A stretch of DNA of 13,226 nucleotides from Deltaproteobacteria bacterium (GTDB lineage: Bacteria; Myxococcota_A; UBA9160; JAFDET01): positions 1 to 13,226 of the forward strand of contig JAFDET010000049.1 of the NCBI GenBank assembly GCA_019310195.1. The letters run 5' to 3'. Both the position numbers and the translations under genes were made by a program. The stretch's first letter is position 1, and every line of letters starts with the position of its first letter. The notes beneath the pieces were generated by a model. It ran no database searches. It had not been told where the DNA came from and saw nothing but the letters and a program-made list of their open reading frames with translations. Positions 1 through 8,362 of this stretch are shown piece by piece.

Positions 1-138
1 GGTGCCGCGGATCAGCAGCAGCAGCCAGTAGACGGCGAACGTCACCGCCAGGATGTCCAGGCTGTCCCAGATGGGATGGAAGTTCTCCTGGATGTAGCTC
101 CAGAGCTCCAGGAGACGCTGCCAGAGGAACTGGATCAC
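1..138 (-). CDS. cdaA: Diadenylate cyclase CdaA, N-terminal part (runs off left edge)
   Basis: Makes the second messenger c-di-AMP from two ATP at the cytoplasmic membrane; this role is family knowledge. Only the first 46 codons are in the window, so the catalytic DAC domain (DGA and RHR motifs) is not visible. What can be seen is an aromatic-rich amphipathic start followed by the family's first membrane helix, DILAVTFAVYWLLLLIRGT (residues 28-46), close to the usual CdaA form of a D-I-L-D-I pattern followed by a helix ending in LLLLIRGT. The GTG start at 136-138 overlaps the folP stop (GTGA) and is preceded at 6 bases by a perfect AGGAGG, which fixes the start. The position directly after folP in a tilS-ftsH-folP run is the usual context in deltaproteobacteria-like genomes. 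It is truncated by the window edge, not by mutation. Confidence 0.85.
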   Translation of the reverse strand, partial: MIQFLWQRLLELWSYIQENFHPIWDSLDILAVTFAVYWLLLLIRGT

Positions 139-962
139 GCGTCCCCTCCTCCGGCGCGCTCCGCGCGAGCGCCGCGCAGCGCCTCGGCCACGGCCACCGC
201 CCGCACCGCACCGGGCACGTCGTGGACGCGGATCGCGCCGGCGCCGGCGAAGACGGCCACCGCCGCCGCGGCATGCGACGCAGCATCGCGCTGCTCCACC
301 GGGTCGCCGGTCAGATGGGCCAGAAAGGACTTGCGGGACAGTCCCAGAAGAATCGGTACGCCCAGGCGGTCGTGCAGCCCGCCCACGCCGGCCACCAGCG
401 CCAGGTTCTGCTCCAGCTGCTTGCCGAAGCCGATGCCCGGGTCGGCGACGATTTCCTTCACGCCGGCGCGACGGGCACACTCGATCGAGGCGGCCAGCTC
501 GTCACCCACTTCGGCTACCACGGCGTCGAACGTCACGTCGTCCTGCATCGTGGCGGGCTCGCCACGCAGGTGCCCGAGGATCAGCGCGGCACCGGCCTCC
601 GCTGCGGCCTCCAGCAGCTCGGGATCCCGGCCCCCGGACACGTCGTTCACCACCCGTGCACCGGCGTCCAGCGCCGCGCGAGCCACGGCAGCCTTGCGCG
701 TATCGACCGAAACCGGCGTGTCGGCGGCCAGTCCCTGGATCACGGGCACCACCCTCTGGATCTCGACCTCGGCCGACACCGGCTGAGCGCCCGGGCGCGT
801 CGATTCGCCCCCTACGTCCACCAGATGCGCGCCCTGGGCCGCGAGCTCCCGGCCGCGCGCGAGCGCGGCTTCGAGCCCTTCGTATTGCCCTCCGTCCGAG
901 AAGGAATCCGGTGTCGTATTCAGGATCCCGACGATCGTGACGCGGTCGCCGTGGAAGAGCAC
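135..962 (-). CDS. folP: Dihydropteroate synthase
   Basis: Joins p-aminobenzoate to the pterin pyrophosphate in folate synthesis; cytoplasmic TIM barrel and sulfonamide target (family knowledge). The 275 residues match the usual length. Visible motifs in order: GILNTTPDSFSDGG (12-25), VDVGGESTRPGA (48-59), VSVDT (84-88), NDVSGG (106-111), HLRGEPATMQ (131-140, usually HMRGTPATMQ), DPGIGFGK (174-181), GLSRKSF (207-213) and RVHDV (245-249). The expected ligand-binding residues N15, D87, N106, D174, K211, R245 and H247 are present. The same frame is open far upstream, antisense-like through ftsH, but the conserved protein begins only at the GTG at 960-962. That GTG is 5 bases after the ftsH stop with no clear Shine-Dalgarno sequence, so translation is probably coupled. 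The stop overlaps the cdaA start. Confidence 0.95.
   Translation of the reverse strand: MLFHGDRVTIVGILNTTPDSFSDGGQYEGLEAALARGRELAAQGAHLVDVGGESTRPGAQPVSAEVEIQRVVPVIQGLAADTPVSVDTRKAAVARAALDAGARVVNDVSGGRDPELLEAAAEAGAALILGHLRGEPATMQDDVTFDAVVAEVGDELAASIECARRAGVKEIVADPGIGFGKQLEQNLALVAGVGGLHDRLGVPILLGLSRKSFLAHLTGDPVEQRDAASHAAAAVAVFAGAGAIRVHDVPGAVRAVAVAEALRGARAERAGGGDA
145..150 (-). promoter_or_regulatory. Strong ribosome binding site of cdaA
   Basis: On the minus strand AGGAGG lies 6 bases upstream of the GTG at 138, within the last codons of folP. It is the best Shine-Dalgarno sequence seen in this window. It supports the GTG start and suggests that cdaA can be initiated independently as well as by coupling to folP. 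Confidence 0.8.
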
Positions 963-967
963 GGCGC

Positions 968-2883
<1,916 letters not shown>

Positions 2884-2887
<4 letters not shown>

Positions 2888-3870
2888 CGCTTAGTTTTCG
2901 TGAGCTTAGCACGCACCTGAAAGGTGCCCCCCTCCCGCGCCAGCTCGAATCCGGCGGGCAGTTCGATGGCTGCCTGCGCCCGTCCACGCCTCAGAAATCC
3001 GACCATCCGATCCAAGTGCACGCGCGTCACCTCCCGTCCGATGCCCGCCCGCCTCAGCGCCTCCCGGGCCAGCCGGCGCGCCAACGCGTCGGGCATCGCC
3101 TCCCAGTCCTTGCCTTCGATGACCCACACGCCTCCAAAATTCGAAATCCGCGACTCGGCCTCGCGCTCCACCAGTGCATCCAGCCAGGCCCGGTCCCCTC
3201 TCTGTGCTTCGGCAAGATCCCTGAGTGATCTTGAGAGGTTCGGGTTGAATTCTTCCTCTAACTGACGGATCAGCGCGCGCACCCGATTACGCGTGTAGGC
3301 GGGGCTGGCGTTGCTGGCGTCCTCGCGCCACACCAGGCCGCGCCGCGCCGCCCAGTCCTCGACCTCACGGCGACGCACGCCCAGCAGCGGGCGCACTACG
3401 CGGCCCGTACGCGGAGGGATCCCCGTCAGCCCGTCGGGGCCGCTGCCGCGCAGCAGGCGCATCAGCACCGTCTCGGCCTGGTCGTCGGTGGTGTGGGCCG
3501 TGGCGATCCACGCGGCACTGGAAGCCTCGGCCAACCGCTCCAGGGCAGCGTAACGCAGGCGCCTTGCCGCCTCCTGAAGCGTGGGCCGTTCGCGGCTGCT
3601 GCCCCCCTGCCGCAGCGCCCCCGGATCCACCCGCTCTACGCCGACCGGGATCCCGCGCGAAGCACCCAGCTCGCACACGAAGGCCTCGTCGGCCTCCGAT
3701 TCCTCTCCGCGCAAACCGTGATTCACGTGCCCGATCGATAGGTTCCAGCCAAGCTCCTGAAGTGCATCCAGAAGTACGGTGGAGTCGATCCCGCCGGAGC
3801 AGGCCACCAGGAGCCGGCTTCCCTCCGGCACCAGCGAGCAGAGCGCCTGGGAAACGGCGCGGGTTACCAT
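2884..3870 (-). CDS. tilS: tRNA(Ile)-lysidine synthetase
   Basis: Converts the wobble cytidine of the CAU anticodon of a minor tRNA-Ile to lysidine, using ATP and lysine, so that the tRNA reads AUA (family knowledge). Visible: the PP-loop SGGIDS (25-30), GHVNHGLRGEESEADE (47-62), the ATAHTTDDQAETVLMRLLRG stretch (123-142), RPLLGVRRREVEDWA (160-174) and the segment with EDAS and YTRNRVR (183-198). At 328 residues it is of the shorter TilS type. The C-terminal region after about 250 is weakly conserved, and a separate full C-terminal domain is not obvious. It is the first gene of the tilS-ftsH-folP-cdaA run. There is no Shine-Dalgarno sequence before the ATG, but a TACGCT hexamer ends 7 bases upstream, compatible with a leaderless transcript. 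It diverges from a small ORF only 14 bases away. Confidence 0.93.
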
Positions 3871-3877
3871 GCGCGAG

Positions 3878-3883
3878 AGCGTA
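3878..3883 (-). promoter_or_regulatory. Candidate -10 element for leaderless tilS transcript
   Basis: On the minus strand TACGCT (fits TANNNT) is followed by exactly 7 bases and then the tilS ATG. With normal -10 to +1 spacing the transcript would begin at or next to the start codon. No convincing -35 hexamer is visible upstream, and no Shine-Dalgarno sequence precedes tilS. The call is inference from spacing only. Confidence 0.35.
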
Positions 3884-3884
3884 C

Positions 3885-4034
3885 ATGGCCGCCCGCAAGA
3901 CGCGCAGGAAGAAGGTCGAGCCCGCCTCGACGGGGCTCACCCCCGACGAGGTGGCCGGCGGCGAGCCGTCGCCCGAGGCCGCCGAGCTGGAGAGCGCCGT
4001 CGTCGCGGCCGGCGGGGTGGTGCTGGCCCGCTAG
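3885..4034 (+). CDS. Small hypothetical ORF, possibly an N-terminal stump of a larger gene
   Basis: Encodes 49 residues: a basic start (MAARKTRRKK), then STGLTPDEVAGGEPSPEAAE and a short helix ending in VVLAR before TAG. A GAGAG at 3875-3879 sits 5 bases before the ATG, a plausible ribosome binding site. Composition resembles real coding sequence here. From memory only, the pattern of a Lys/Arg-rich start, STGL, an acidic linker and an AAGG-type turn resembles the beginning of a ParB-like nuclease-domain protein found in some deltaproteobacteria-like genomes, whose conserved domain should begin just where this ORF stops. None of that domain is found downstream in any frame. It may be a truncated remnant or a genuine small protein. 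It diverges from tilS by 14 bases and converges on the MaoC-like gene. Confidence 0.45.
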   Translation: MAARKTRRKKVEPASTGLTPDEVAGGEPSPEAAELESAVVAAGGVVLAR

Positions 4035-4075
4035 CCCTGAGGGAGACAGGCGTATCCGACCCGCACTTCTGCTGC

Positions 4076-4093
4076 CAGCCTCTGGGAGGCCTG
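4076..4093. terminator. Possible hairpin between convergent genes
   Basis: CAG-CCTC (4076-4082), loop TGG, then GAGG-C-CTG (4086-4093) can form a 7-bp stem with one bulged C. It sits in the 78-base gap between the small plus-strand ORF and the end of the MaoC-like gene, where a bidirectional terminator would be expected. There is no T-run on either side, so it is not a classical intrinsic terminator. The rest of the gap 4035-4112 shows nothing recognisable. Confidence 0.3.
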
Positions 4094-4112
4094 TAGCGGG
4101 CCGCGAAGCTGC

Positions 4113-4967
4113 TCAGCGAAGCGCGCTGGCGTCGCCGATCAGGATGCGGGTGCCGTCGTCTTTCTCCGCCCAGACGTCGCAGAAGACGCGGGTGCGCTCG
4201 CCCTCGGGCTGCTCCTCGCGGACCTTGGCGTGGGTCGTGACCGACTCGTCCACCCAGAGCACGTTGGTGAGCTTGGCGGACATCTTGCCACCTTGGATCC
4301 AGCCCATGCCGAAGTGATCGCCCATCACCTGGGACACGAAGCAGGTGGACATCATCCCCTGCACAACGATGGTGGGGAAGCCCAGCTTCTTGGCCTGCTC
4401 GCGGTCCGTGTGGTAGTTGGCACCGGGTCCCGAGAACATCCAGCAGCGCCGCTCGTCCACCGTCTTCTTCACGGGTGCCAGGTCCGCGCCGGTGGCGGTA
4501 GGGAACGGCGGCCGGGGCGTCTTCTTCTTCGCGCTGCCCGCGTCCACCACGAACCCGTCCGCCTCGGTCTGTTTGGGCGGCAGGAAGGACTGGTACGTCC
4601 GGCCCCGCACCAGCAGGCGCCCCTCGGCGTCGCAGACGTCGGTCTCGTTGACCACGTAGTCGCGGCCTCGCTTGGCGTAGCGGGAGATGATCGTCGAACG
4701 AGTCTGGACCGGGGCTCCGATCGGGATCGGAGCGAAGAACTCCCAGTCCTGCTGAGCGTGCAGGTTCCCGAAGAGGTTCTTCAGGTACCACTCGCCGAGG
4801 AACTTGTAGCATTCGGAGTGGAAGAGAAGCGGCGGAGCCACTTCGGCCCACTGCGGGTTGTGGTCGTCCAGCGCGTCGGCGTAGAACGCCGCCAGCTCCG
4901 GAGTCACGTCGTAGGGATTGCCGCCGCAGTGGCGGCCCACGTAGGCCGGCTCGTCCTTCAGGTTCAC
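4113..4967 (-). CDS. MaoC / FAS1-like two-domain hotdog dehydratase-family protein
   Basis: Family members hydrate enoyl-CoA or dehydrate 3-hydroxyacyl thioesters; the substrate here is unknown. The 284 residues hold two hotdog halves. The N-terminal half (about 8-130) has YADALDDHNPQW (29-40), typical of the MaoC N-terminal/FAS1-like dehydratase family. The C-terminal half (about 160-284) has FSGPGANYHTDREQAKKLGF (178-197) followed by IVVQGMMS. The classical hydratase motif pairs an Asp with a His five residues on: the first half keeps the Asp but has Trp for His, while the second keeps the His (H186) but has Pro for Asp. The frame is open farther upstream across the divergent ligase, but the family-like protein starts at the GTG 4965-4967. 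No useful Shine-Dalgarno sequence is present; a TAGAAC hexamer ends 7 bases upstream. It is divergent from an acyl-CoA ligase, which suggests shared acyl-CoA metabolism. Confidence 0.85.
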   Translation of the reverse strand: MNLKDEPAYVGRHCGGNPYDVTPELAAFYADALDDHNPQWAEVAPPLLFHSECYKFLGEWYLKNLFGNLHAQQDWEFFAPIPIGAPVQTRSTIISRYAKRGRDYVVNETDVCDAEGRLLVRGRTYQSFLPPKQTEADGFVVDAGSAKKKTPRPPFPTATGADLAPVKKTVDERRCWMFSGPGANYHTDREQAKKLGFPTIVVQGMMSTCFVSQVMGDHFGMGWIQGGKMSAKLTNVLWVDESVTTHAKVREEQPEGERTRVFCDVWAEKDDGTRILIGDASALR

Positions 4968-4974
4968 GCCCTGT

Positions 4975-4984
4975 GTTCTAGCAT
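4975..4984. promoter_or_regulatory. Overlapping divergent -10-like elements between the MaoC-like gene and the ligase
   Basis: The 26-base gap between two GTG starts contains TAGAAC on the minus strand (4975-4980, ending 7 bases before the MaoC-like GTG, with a TG one base upstream as in extended -10 elements). TAGCAT lies on the plus strand (4979-4984, ending 9 bases before the ligase GTG). The two share the CTAG at 4978-4981. Each -35 would have to lie in or next to the opposite gene; none is convincing. If both are real, the promoters compete for one site and both mRNAs have almost no leader. Confidence 0.35.
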
Positions 4985-4993
4985 TCCGGCCCC

Positions 4994-6457
4994 GTGGAGT
5001 CCTCCGAAGCCAACGTCGCCTCCTGGCTGGGGCGCCCGGATCCGGATCGGGTCGCCCTGATCGACGACGAGCGCAGCCTGACCTACGGCGCGTTGGACGA
5101 TCGCTGCGCACGGCTGGCCGGGGTGCTGGCCGCGGCCGGCATCGGCCGCGGGGACCGGGTTGCGGTACTGCTGGGCAACCACGCATCCTATCTGGAGGCC
5201 GTCTTCGCCTGCGCGCGTCTGGGCGCCATCGTGGTGCCCCTCAACAACCGGCTGGCGCCGCCGGAGCTGGACGTCCAGCTACGCGACTGCTCGGCAGTTG
5301 GGCTGTTGGCGGAGGCCGAGCTGGCCGAGAAGGTCCCCGCCCCACCCCGCTTCGTGCTGACCGCCGACGCCTACGAGGACGCGATCGCCGGCGCCCCGGC
5401 CCAGCCCGTCGCCGAGGTATCGCCCGACGATCCGCTGATGATCCTCTACACCTCCGGCACCACCGGCCGCCCCAAGGGCGCGCTGCTGCCCCACCGCAAG
5501 ACCCTCTACAACAGCCTCAACGCGGAGATCTTCTTCCGCCTGACGCCCGAGGACCGGGTGCTCGTAGCCCTGCCCCTCTTCCACTCCTTCGGCCTCAACA
5601 TCCTCTCGCTCCCCATGCTCCACGTCGGCGGTCGGGTGATCCTGCAGCGGCGCTTCGATCCCGAACGCGCCTGGAAGACCTGCGCCGAGGAGGGCGTCAG
5701 CTTCTTCGGCGCCGTGCCCACCATGTTCCAGCGCCTGCTCGAAGCCTTCCCCGAGAAGCGGCCGCCGAGCCTGCGCTTCCTGTTCACCGCCGGTGCGGCC
5801 ATCCCCGTCGCGACGATCCGCGCCTACGAGCGACGCGGCGTGGTCCTGAAGCAGGGCTTCGGCCAGACCGAGACGTCCATCCTCTGCTGCCTGAGCGAGG
5901 AGGATGCAATCCGCAAGGCCGGCAGCGTGGGCCGGCCGGTCCATCACGCGGAGCTGCGCTGCATCGAGCCCGAGAGCGGCCACGACGTCGCGCCCGGCGA
6001 GACCGGCGAGATCGTCGTGCGCGGGCCGATCACGATGCTGGGCTATTGGGAGCACCCCGAGGGCACCCAAGAGACCTTCCGGGGCGGCTGGCTCCACACC
6101 GGCGACCTGGCCACGGTGGATGCGGAGGGCTTCTACACCCTGGTGGGGAGGGCTCGAGAGATGTTCATCTCGGGAGGCGAGAACGTCTATCCCGCCGAGA
6201 TCGAGGCCGTCTACGAGCACCACCCGGAGGTCGCCGAGATCGCCGTGCGCGGCGTTCCAGACGAGCGCTGGGGCGAGGTGGGACGCGCCTGGGTAGTGCC
6301 TTCCCCCGGCGCGCAGCCCGACCCCGAGGGCCTGGCCGCGTGGGGCCGTGAGCGGCTGGCGTCGTTCAAGATTCCCGTTCAATTTCAGGTAGTCAGCGAG
6401 CTTCCGCGAACCATCACAGGAAAGGTCCAGAAGCACCTCCTTCCCGAGATCGCTTGA
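4994..6457 (+). CDS. AMP-forming acyl-CoA ligase (class I adenylate-forming enzyme)
   Basis: Activates a carboxylic acid with ATP to an acyl-adenylate and transfers it to CoA. Motifs in order: P-loop SGTTGRPKG (154-162), the LPLFHSFG segment (193-200), GFGQTETS (288-295), GEIVVRGPITMLGYW (338-352), GWLHTGDL (365-372), GRAREMFISGGENVYPAEIE (385-404, the hinge and CoA-binding region) and the C-terminal catalytic lysine in TITGKVQK (K477). At 487 residues it is complete and compact, shorter than E. coli FadD. Substrate length cannot be read from the sequence; medium/long-chain fatty acid or a ring-degradation intermediate are both possible. The GTG start gives a normal N-terminus (ESSEANVASWL) but has no Shine-Dalgarno sequence; a TAGCAT lies 9 bases upstream. 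Divergent from the MaoC-like gene, its likely pathway partner. Confidence 0.93.
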   Translation: MESSEANVASWLGRPDPDRVALIDDERSLTYGALDDRCARLAGVLAAAGIGRGDRVAVLLGNHASYLEAVFACARLGAIVVPLNNRLAPPELDVQLRDCSAVGLLAEAELAEKVPAPPRFVLTADAYEDAIAGAPAQPVAEVSPDDPLMILYTSGTTGRPKGALLPHRKTLYNSLNAEIFFRLTPEDRVLVALPLFHSFGLNILSLPMLHVGGRVILQRRFDPERAWKTCAEEGVSFFGAVPTMFQRLLEAFPEKRPPSLRFLFTAGAAIPVATIRAYERRGVVLKQGFGQTETSILCCLSEEDAIRKAGSVGRPVHHAELRCIEPESGHDVAPGETGEIVVRGPITMLGYWEHPEGTQETFRGGWLHTGDLATVDAEGFYTLVGRAREMFISGGENVYPAEIEAVYEHHPEVAEIAVRGVPDERWGEVGRAWVVPSPGAQPDPEGLAAWGRERLASFKIPVQFQVVSELPRTITGKVQKHLLPEIA

Positions 6458-6508
6458 CACTCCTTCGCTTCTCCGTCTAGACACGATTGGCGTCGATGCT
6501 GGCGTTTT

Positions 6509-6513
6509 GGAGA
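6509..6513 (+). promoter_or_regulatory. Ribosome binding site of the 50-codon ORF
   Basis: GGAGA lies 5 bases before the ATG at 6519. It is one of the few good Shine-Dalgarno sequences on this strand and is the main support for translation of the small ORF, and through the TAGTG overlap for the next gene. Confidence 0.5.
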
Positions 6514-6518
6514 CATCC

Positions 6519-6671
6519 ATGTTGCCCAGCGCGATCGCGGCGGGGCTGGCCTCGAGCCTGGCTGAGTTCCCGCTGCCTACCTTCCTCCACCTGGGCCTCC
6601 AGGGCGTGGAGGTGTCGGCCGAGGGCGAGTTCATGTCGCTCTTCGCCGACCTAGTGCCGCCCACCCCCTAG
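6519..6671 (+). CDS. Small ORF, coupled to the phosphatase-fold gene; possible C-terminal remnant
   Basis: Encodes 50 residues, mostly hydrophobic, beginning MLPSAIAAGLASSL and ending with a V-E-V-S-A-E-G-E-F pattern, then MSLFADLVP. I do not recognise a named family. A GGAGA ribosome binding site stands 5 bases upstream, and its TAG overlaps the next gene's GTG by one base (TAGTG), a classic coupling arrangement. The frame is also open upstream through 6456-6518, and the extra residues read naturally into it. The whole piece could therefore be the decayed C-terminal end of a larger secreted or surface protein. It could alternatively be a leader ORF whose main role is to deliver ribosomes to the next start, which has no Shine-Dalgarno sequence of its own. 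The function is unknown. Confidence 0.45.
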   Translation: MLPSAIAAGLASSLAEFPLPTFLHLGLQGVEVSAEGEFMSLFADLVPPTP

Positions 6672-7696
6672 TGACTCTGCGCGTCGCAACCCTGAATGTC
6701 TGGGCCCTGCCCCTGGGGTTGGCCCCGGAGCGCGAGTCCCGCATGCAGGCGATCGGCCGGCGCCTGGCCGGAGACGAGGCCCAGGTCTGGGCGCTCCAGG
6801 AGGTCTGGACCGACGACGCGCGGCGCATCCTCTCCCAGGCCGCCGCCGCGGCCGGCATGCAAGTGGCTCATGGCGGCGGCGGTCTGATGGTCGCCTCGCA
6901 GCTTCCCATCGAGAGCGCCGCGTTCCGCAGCTATGCCCTGGCCGGGATCGCAACGCACGTGCACCGAGGGGACTACCTGGGCGGCAAGGGCTTCCAGACC
7001 CTGCGCCTGCGCGCCCCGGCAGGCCCCGTGGTGCTGGTGAACACCCATCTGCACGCGCAGTACCACCCGGACGATCGCGATCCCTTCCTCGGCCATCGCA
7101 CGGGCCAGGTGGTCGAGCTGGCGGCCTTCCTGGCGGGCGTGCCCGAGCCGCTGGTCGCAGCGGGCGACTTCAACCTGCGCGAGGACCAGGACGGCTACCG
7201 GATCCTCACTGCCCTCACCGGGCTGGAGGATGCTGCGGTGGAGCTGGATCGGCGCGAGCCCACCTCGAGCTCCGGCACGCGCATCGACTTCGTCCTGACC
7301 CGAGGGCCGCGGCCCCGGCGAGTCGGCGTCTTTGCGGAGCGCGGTCTGCTCTCGGATCACGCCGGCGTGGTGGCGGAGCTGGAGATCGCCCCCGGCAAGC
7401 CTCCGAGCCGGCCTGATCCCGTCGCCGTGGCCAAAGCCCGGGCCCTGCTGGCGGCCGGACGCGCAGATGCGCTGCGCCGCCGACGCCTGGAACGCGCCGG
7501 CGTGATCACGGCCACGGCCGCCGGAGCCGGCGCGCTGGCCCTGCGCCACGTCAGCCGGCGCCGCTTCCTGCTGGGCGCCACCGCCACGCTGGCCCTGCCC
7601 GGCGCCCTGCTCTCGGCCGTCTCGGCGGAGCGCTGGGTCTCCGGTGAGATCGAGGCCTTCGACCGGGTCGCCGCGCTCCTGCCGGCAGGCGCCTAG
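6671..7696 (+). CDS. Endonuclease/exonuclease/phosphatase-family protein with hydrophobic C-terminal tail
   Basis: Metal-dependent phosphodiesterase fold shared by DNase I, AP endonucleases and sphingomyelinases; the exact substrate is unknown. Catalytic motifs in order: LNVW (8-11), QEVW with E44, NTHLHA (124-129), GDFN (165-168), RIDFV (204-208) and SDH (228-230). All are present, so the enzyme should be active. Residues 241-275 form an Arg/Ala-rich linker. Two hydrophobic stretches follow (about 277-291 and 299-318), and between them is SRRRFLLG (295-302), which looks like a twin-arginine motif but lies at the C-terminal end. No N-terminal signal is present. The GTG start overlaps the preceding small ORF's stop (TAGTG) and is required, because the first catalytic motif begins at residue 8. 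Its TAG shares the palindrome CTAG with the stop of the convergent DUF47 gene. Confidence 0.88.
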   Translation: MTLRVATLNVWALPLGLAPERESRMQAIGRRLAGDEAQVWALQEVWTDDARRILSQAAAAAGMQVAHGGGGLMVASQLPIESAAFRSYALAGIATHVHRGDYLGGKGFQTLRLRAPAGPVVLVNTHLHAQYHPDDRDPFLGHRTGQVVELAAFLAGVPEPLVAAGDFNLREDQDGYRILTALTGLEDAAVELDRREPTSSSGTRIDFVLTRGPRPRRVGVFAERGLLSDHAGVVAELEIAPGKPPSRPDPVAVAKARALLAAGRADALRRRRLERAGVITATAAGAGALALRHVSRRRFLLGATATLALPGALLSAVSAERWVSGEIEAFDRVAALLPAGA

Positions 7697-8361
7697 TTGG
7701 CGATCAGCAGCCGCAGCCGGTTGCCGATCTTCTCGGCGGCGTCGGCCAGCTCGCTCACCCAGTCCACCATGTGCCACCAGTACACCGTGCTCACGCCCAG
7801 CTCCGACTCCAGCGAAAAGACGCGGCGGGTCGCAGCCTCCGCGAGCTGGTCCGTATCGCTCTCGATCCGGGCCAAGGAGGCGATCATCTCCTCCACCCGG
7901 GTCACCTCGCGGCCCTTGAAGCCGGCCTCCACCAGCTCGTCCAGCTCGTTGACGATCGTCTCCGCTTGACGACAGGTCTCCAACGTCTTCGCCACCAGCG
8001 CCAGCATCGGCTCGCGCAAGGCTTCCGGCGTCATCATGCCGCGTTGGTCGGCCAGGCCCGCGATGTCCTGGGCCATGTCGGCGATGTCGTCTTGGGCCTC
8101 CAGGATCGCCAGCATGTCGCGCCGCTCCATGGCCAGAAGCAGGCGGCCCGGCAGATTCGCACGGATCTCGTTCTTGATGCGATCCGCTTCGTGCTCCAGC
8201 TCGTCGATCTCACGGCGCACGCGCGCAATCGCCTCGCGATCGCCGTACGTCATCGCTTCGAAGAGCTCTTCGATCTTGACCGCACAGGCCACGGCCGCAC
8301 GCATGTGCTCCTGCATCGGCTTGATCGGCGAGCTTCGGAAGAGATTTTGGATCCACGACAT
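7693..8361 (-). CDS. DUF47 / PhoU-like phosphate transport regulator (Pit accessory)
   Basis: All-helical cytoplasmic protein of the DUF47 family (TIGR00153 type), distantly related to PhoU and usually encoded beside Pit transporters; it is thought to modulate them. The 222 residues match the family length. Visible features are the MSWIQNLFRSSP start, the acidic metal-binding-type motifs DELEHEADRIKNEI (53-66) and DDIADMAQDIAGL (91-103), and a C-terminal helix with the VDWVSELADAAEKIGNRL pattern. GGGGGA lies 5 bases before the ATG on the minus strand, a clear ribosome binding site. It starts 1 base after the pit stop and ends in a CTAG that is also the stop of the convergent phosphatase-fold gene. 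The context supports a role with the adjacent transporter. Confidence 0.9.
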   Translation of the reverse strand: MSWIQNLFRSSPIKPMQEHMRAAVACAVKIEELFEAMTYGDREAIARVRREIDELEHEADRIKNEIRANLPGRLLLAMERRDMLAILEAQDDIADMAQDIAGLADQRGMMTPEALREPMLALVAKTLETCRQAETIVNELDELVEAGFKGREVTRVEEMIASLARIESDTDQLAEAATRRVFSLESELGVSTVYWWHMVDWVSELADAAEKIGNRLRLLIAN

Positions 8362-8362
8362 C

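Noticed and set aside
5279..6664. 461-codon minus-strand open frame opposite the acyl-CoA ligase
   Set aside because: Shadow frame; the ligase motifs on the plus strand are complete and well placed.
6668..7777. 369-codon minus-strand open frame opposite the phosphatase-fold gene
   Set aside because: Low-complexity Gly/Ala/Arg/Gln translation, overlaps the DUF47 gene, and the plus-strand gene has all catalytic motifs.
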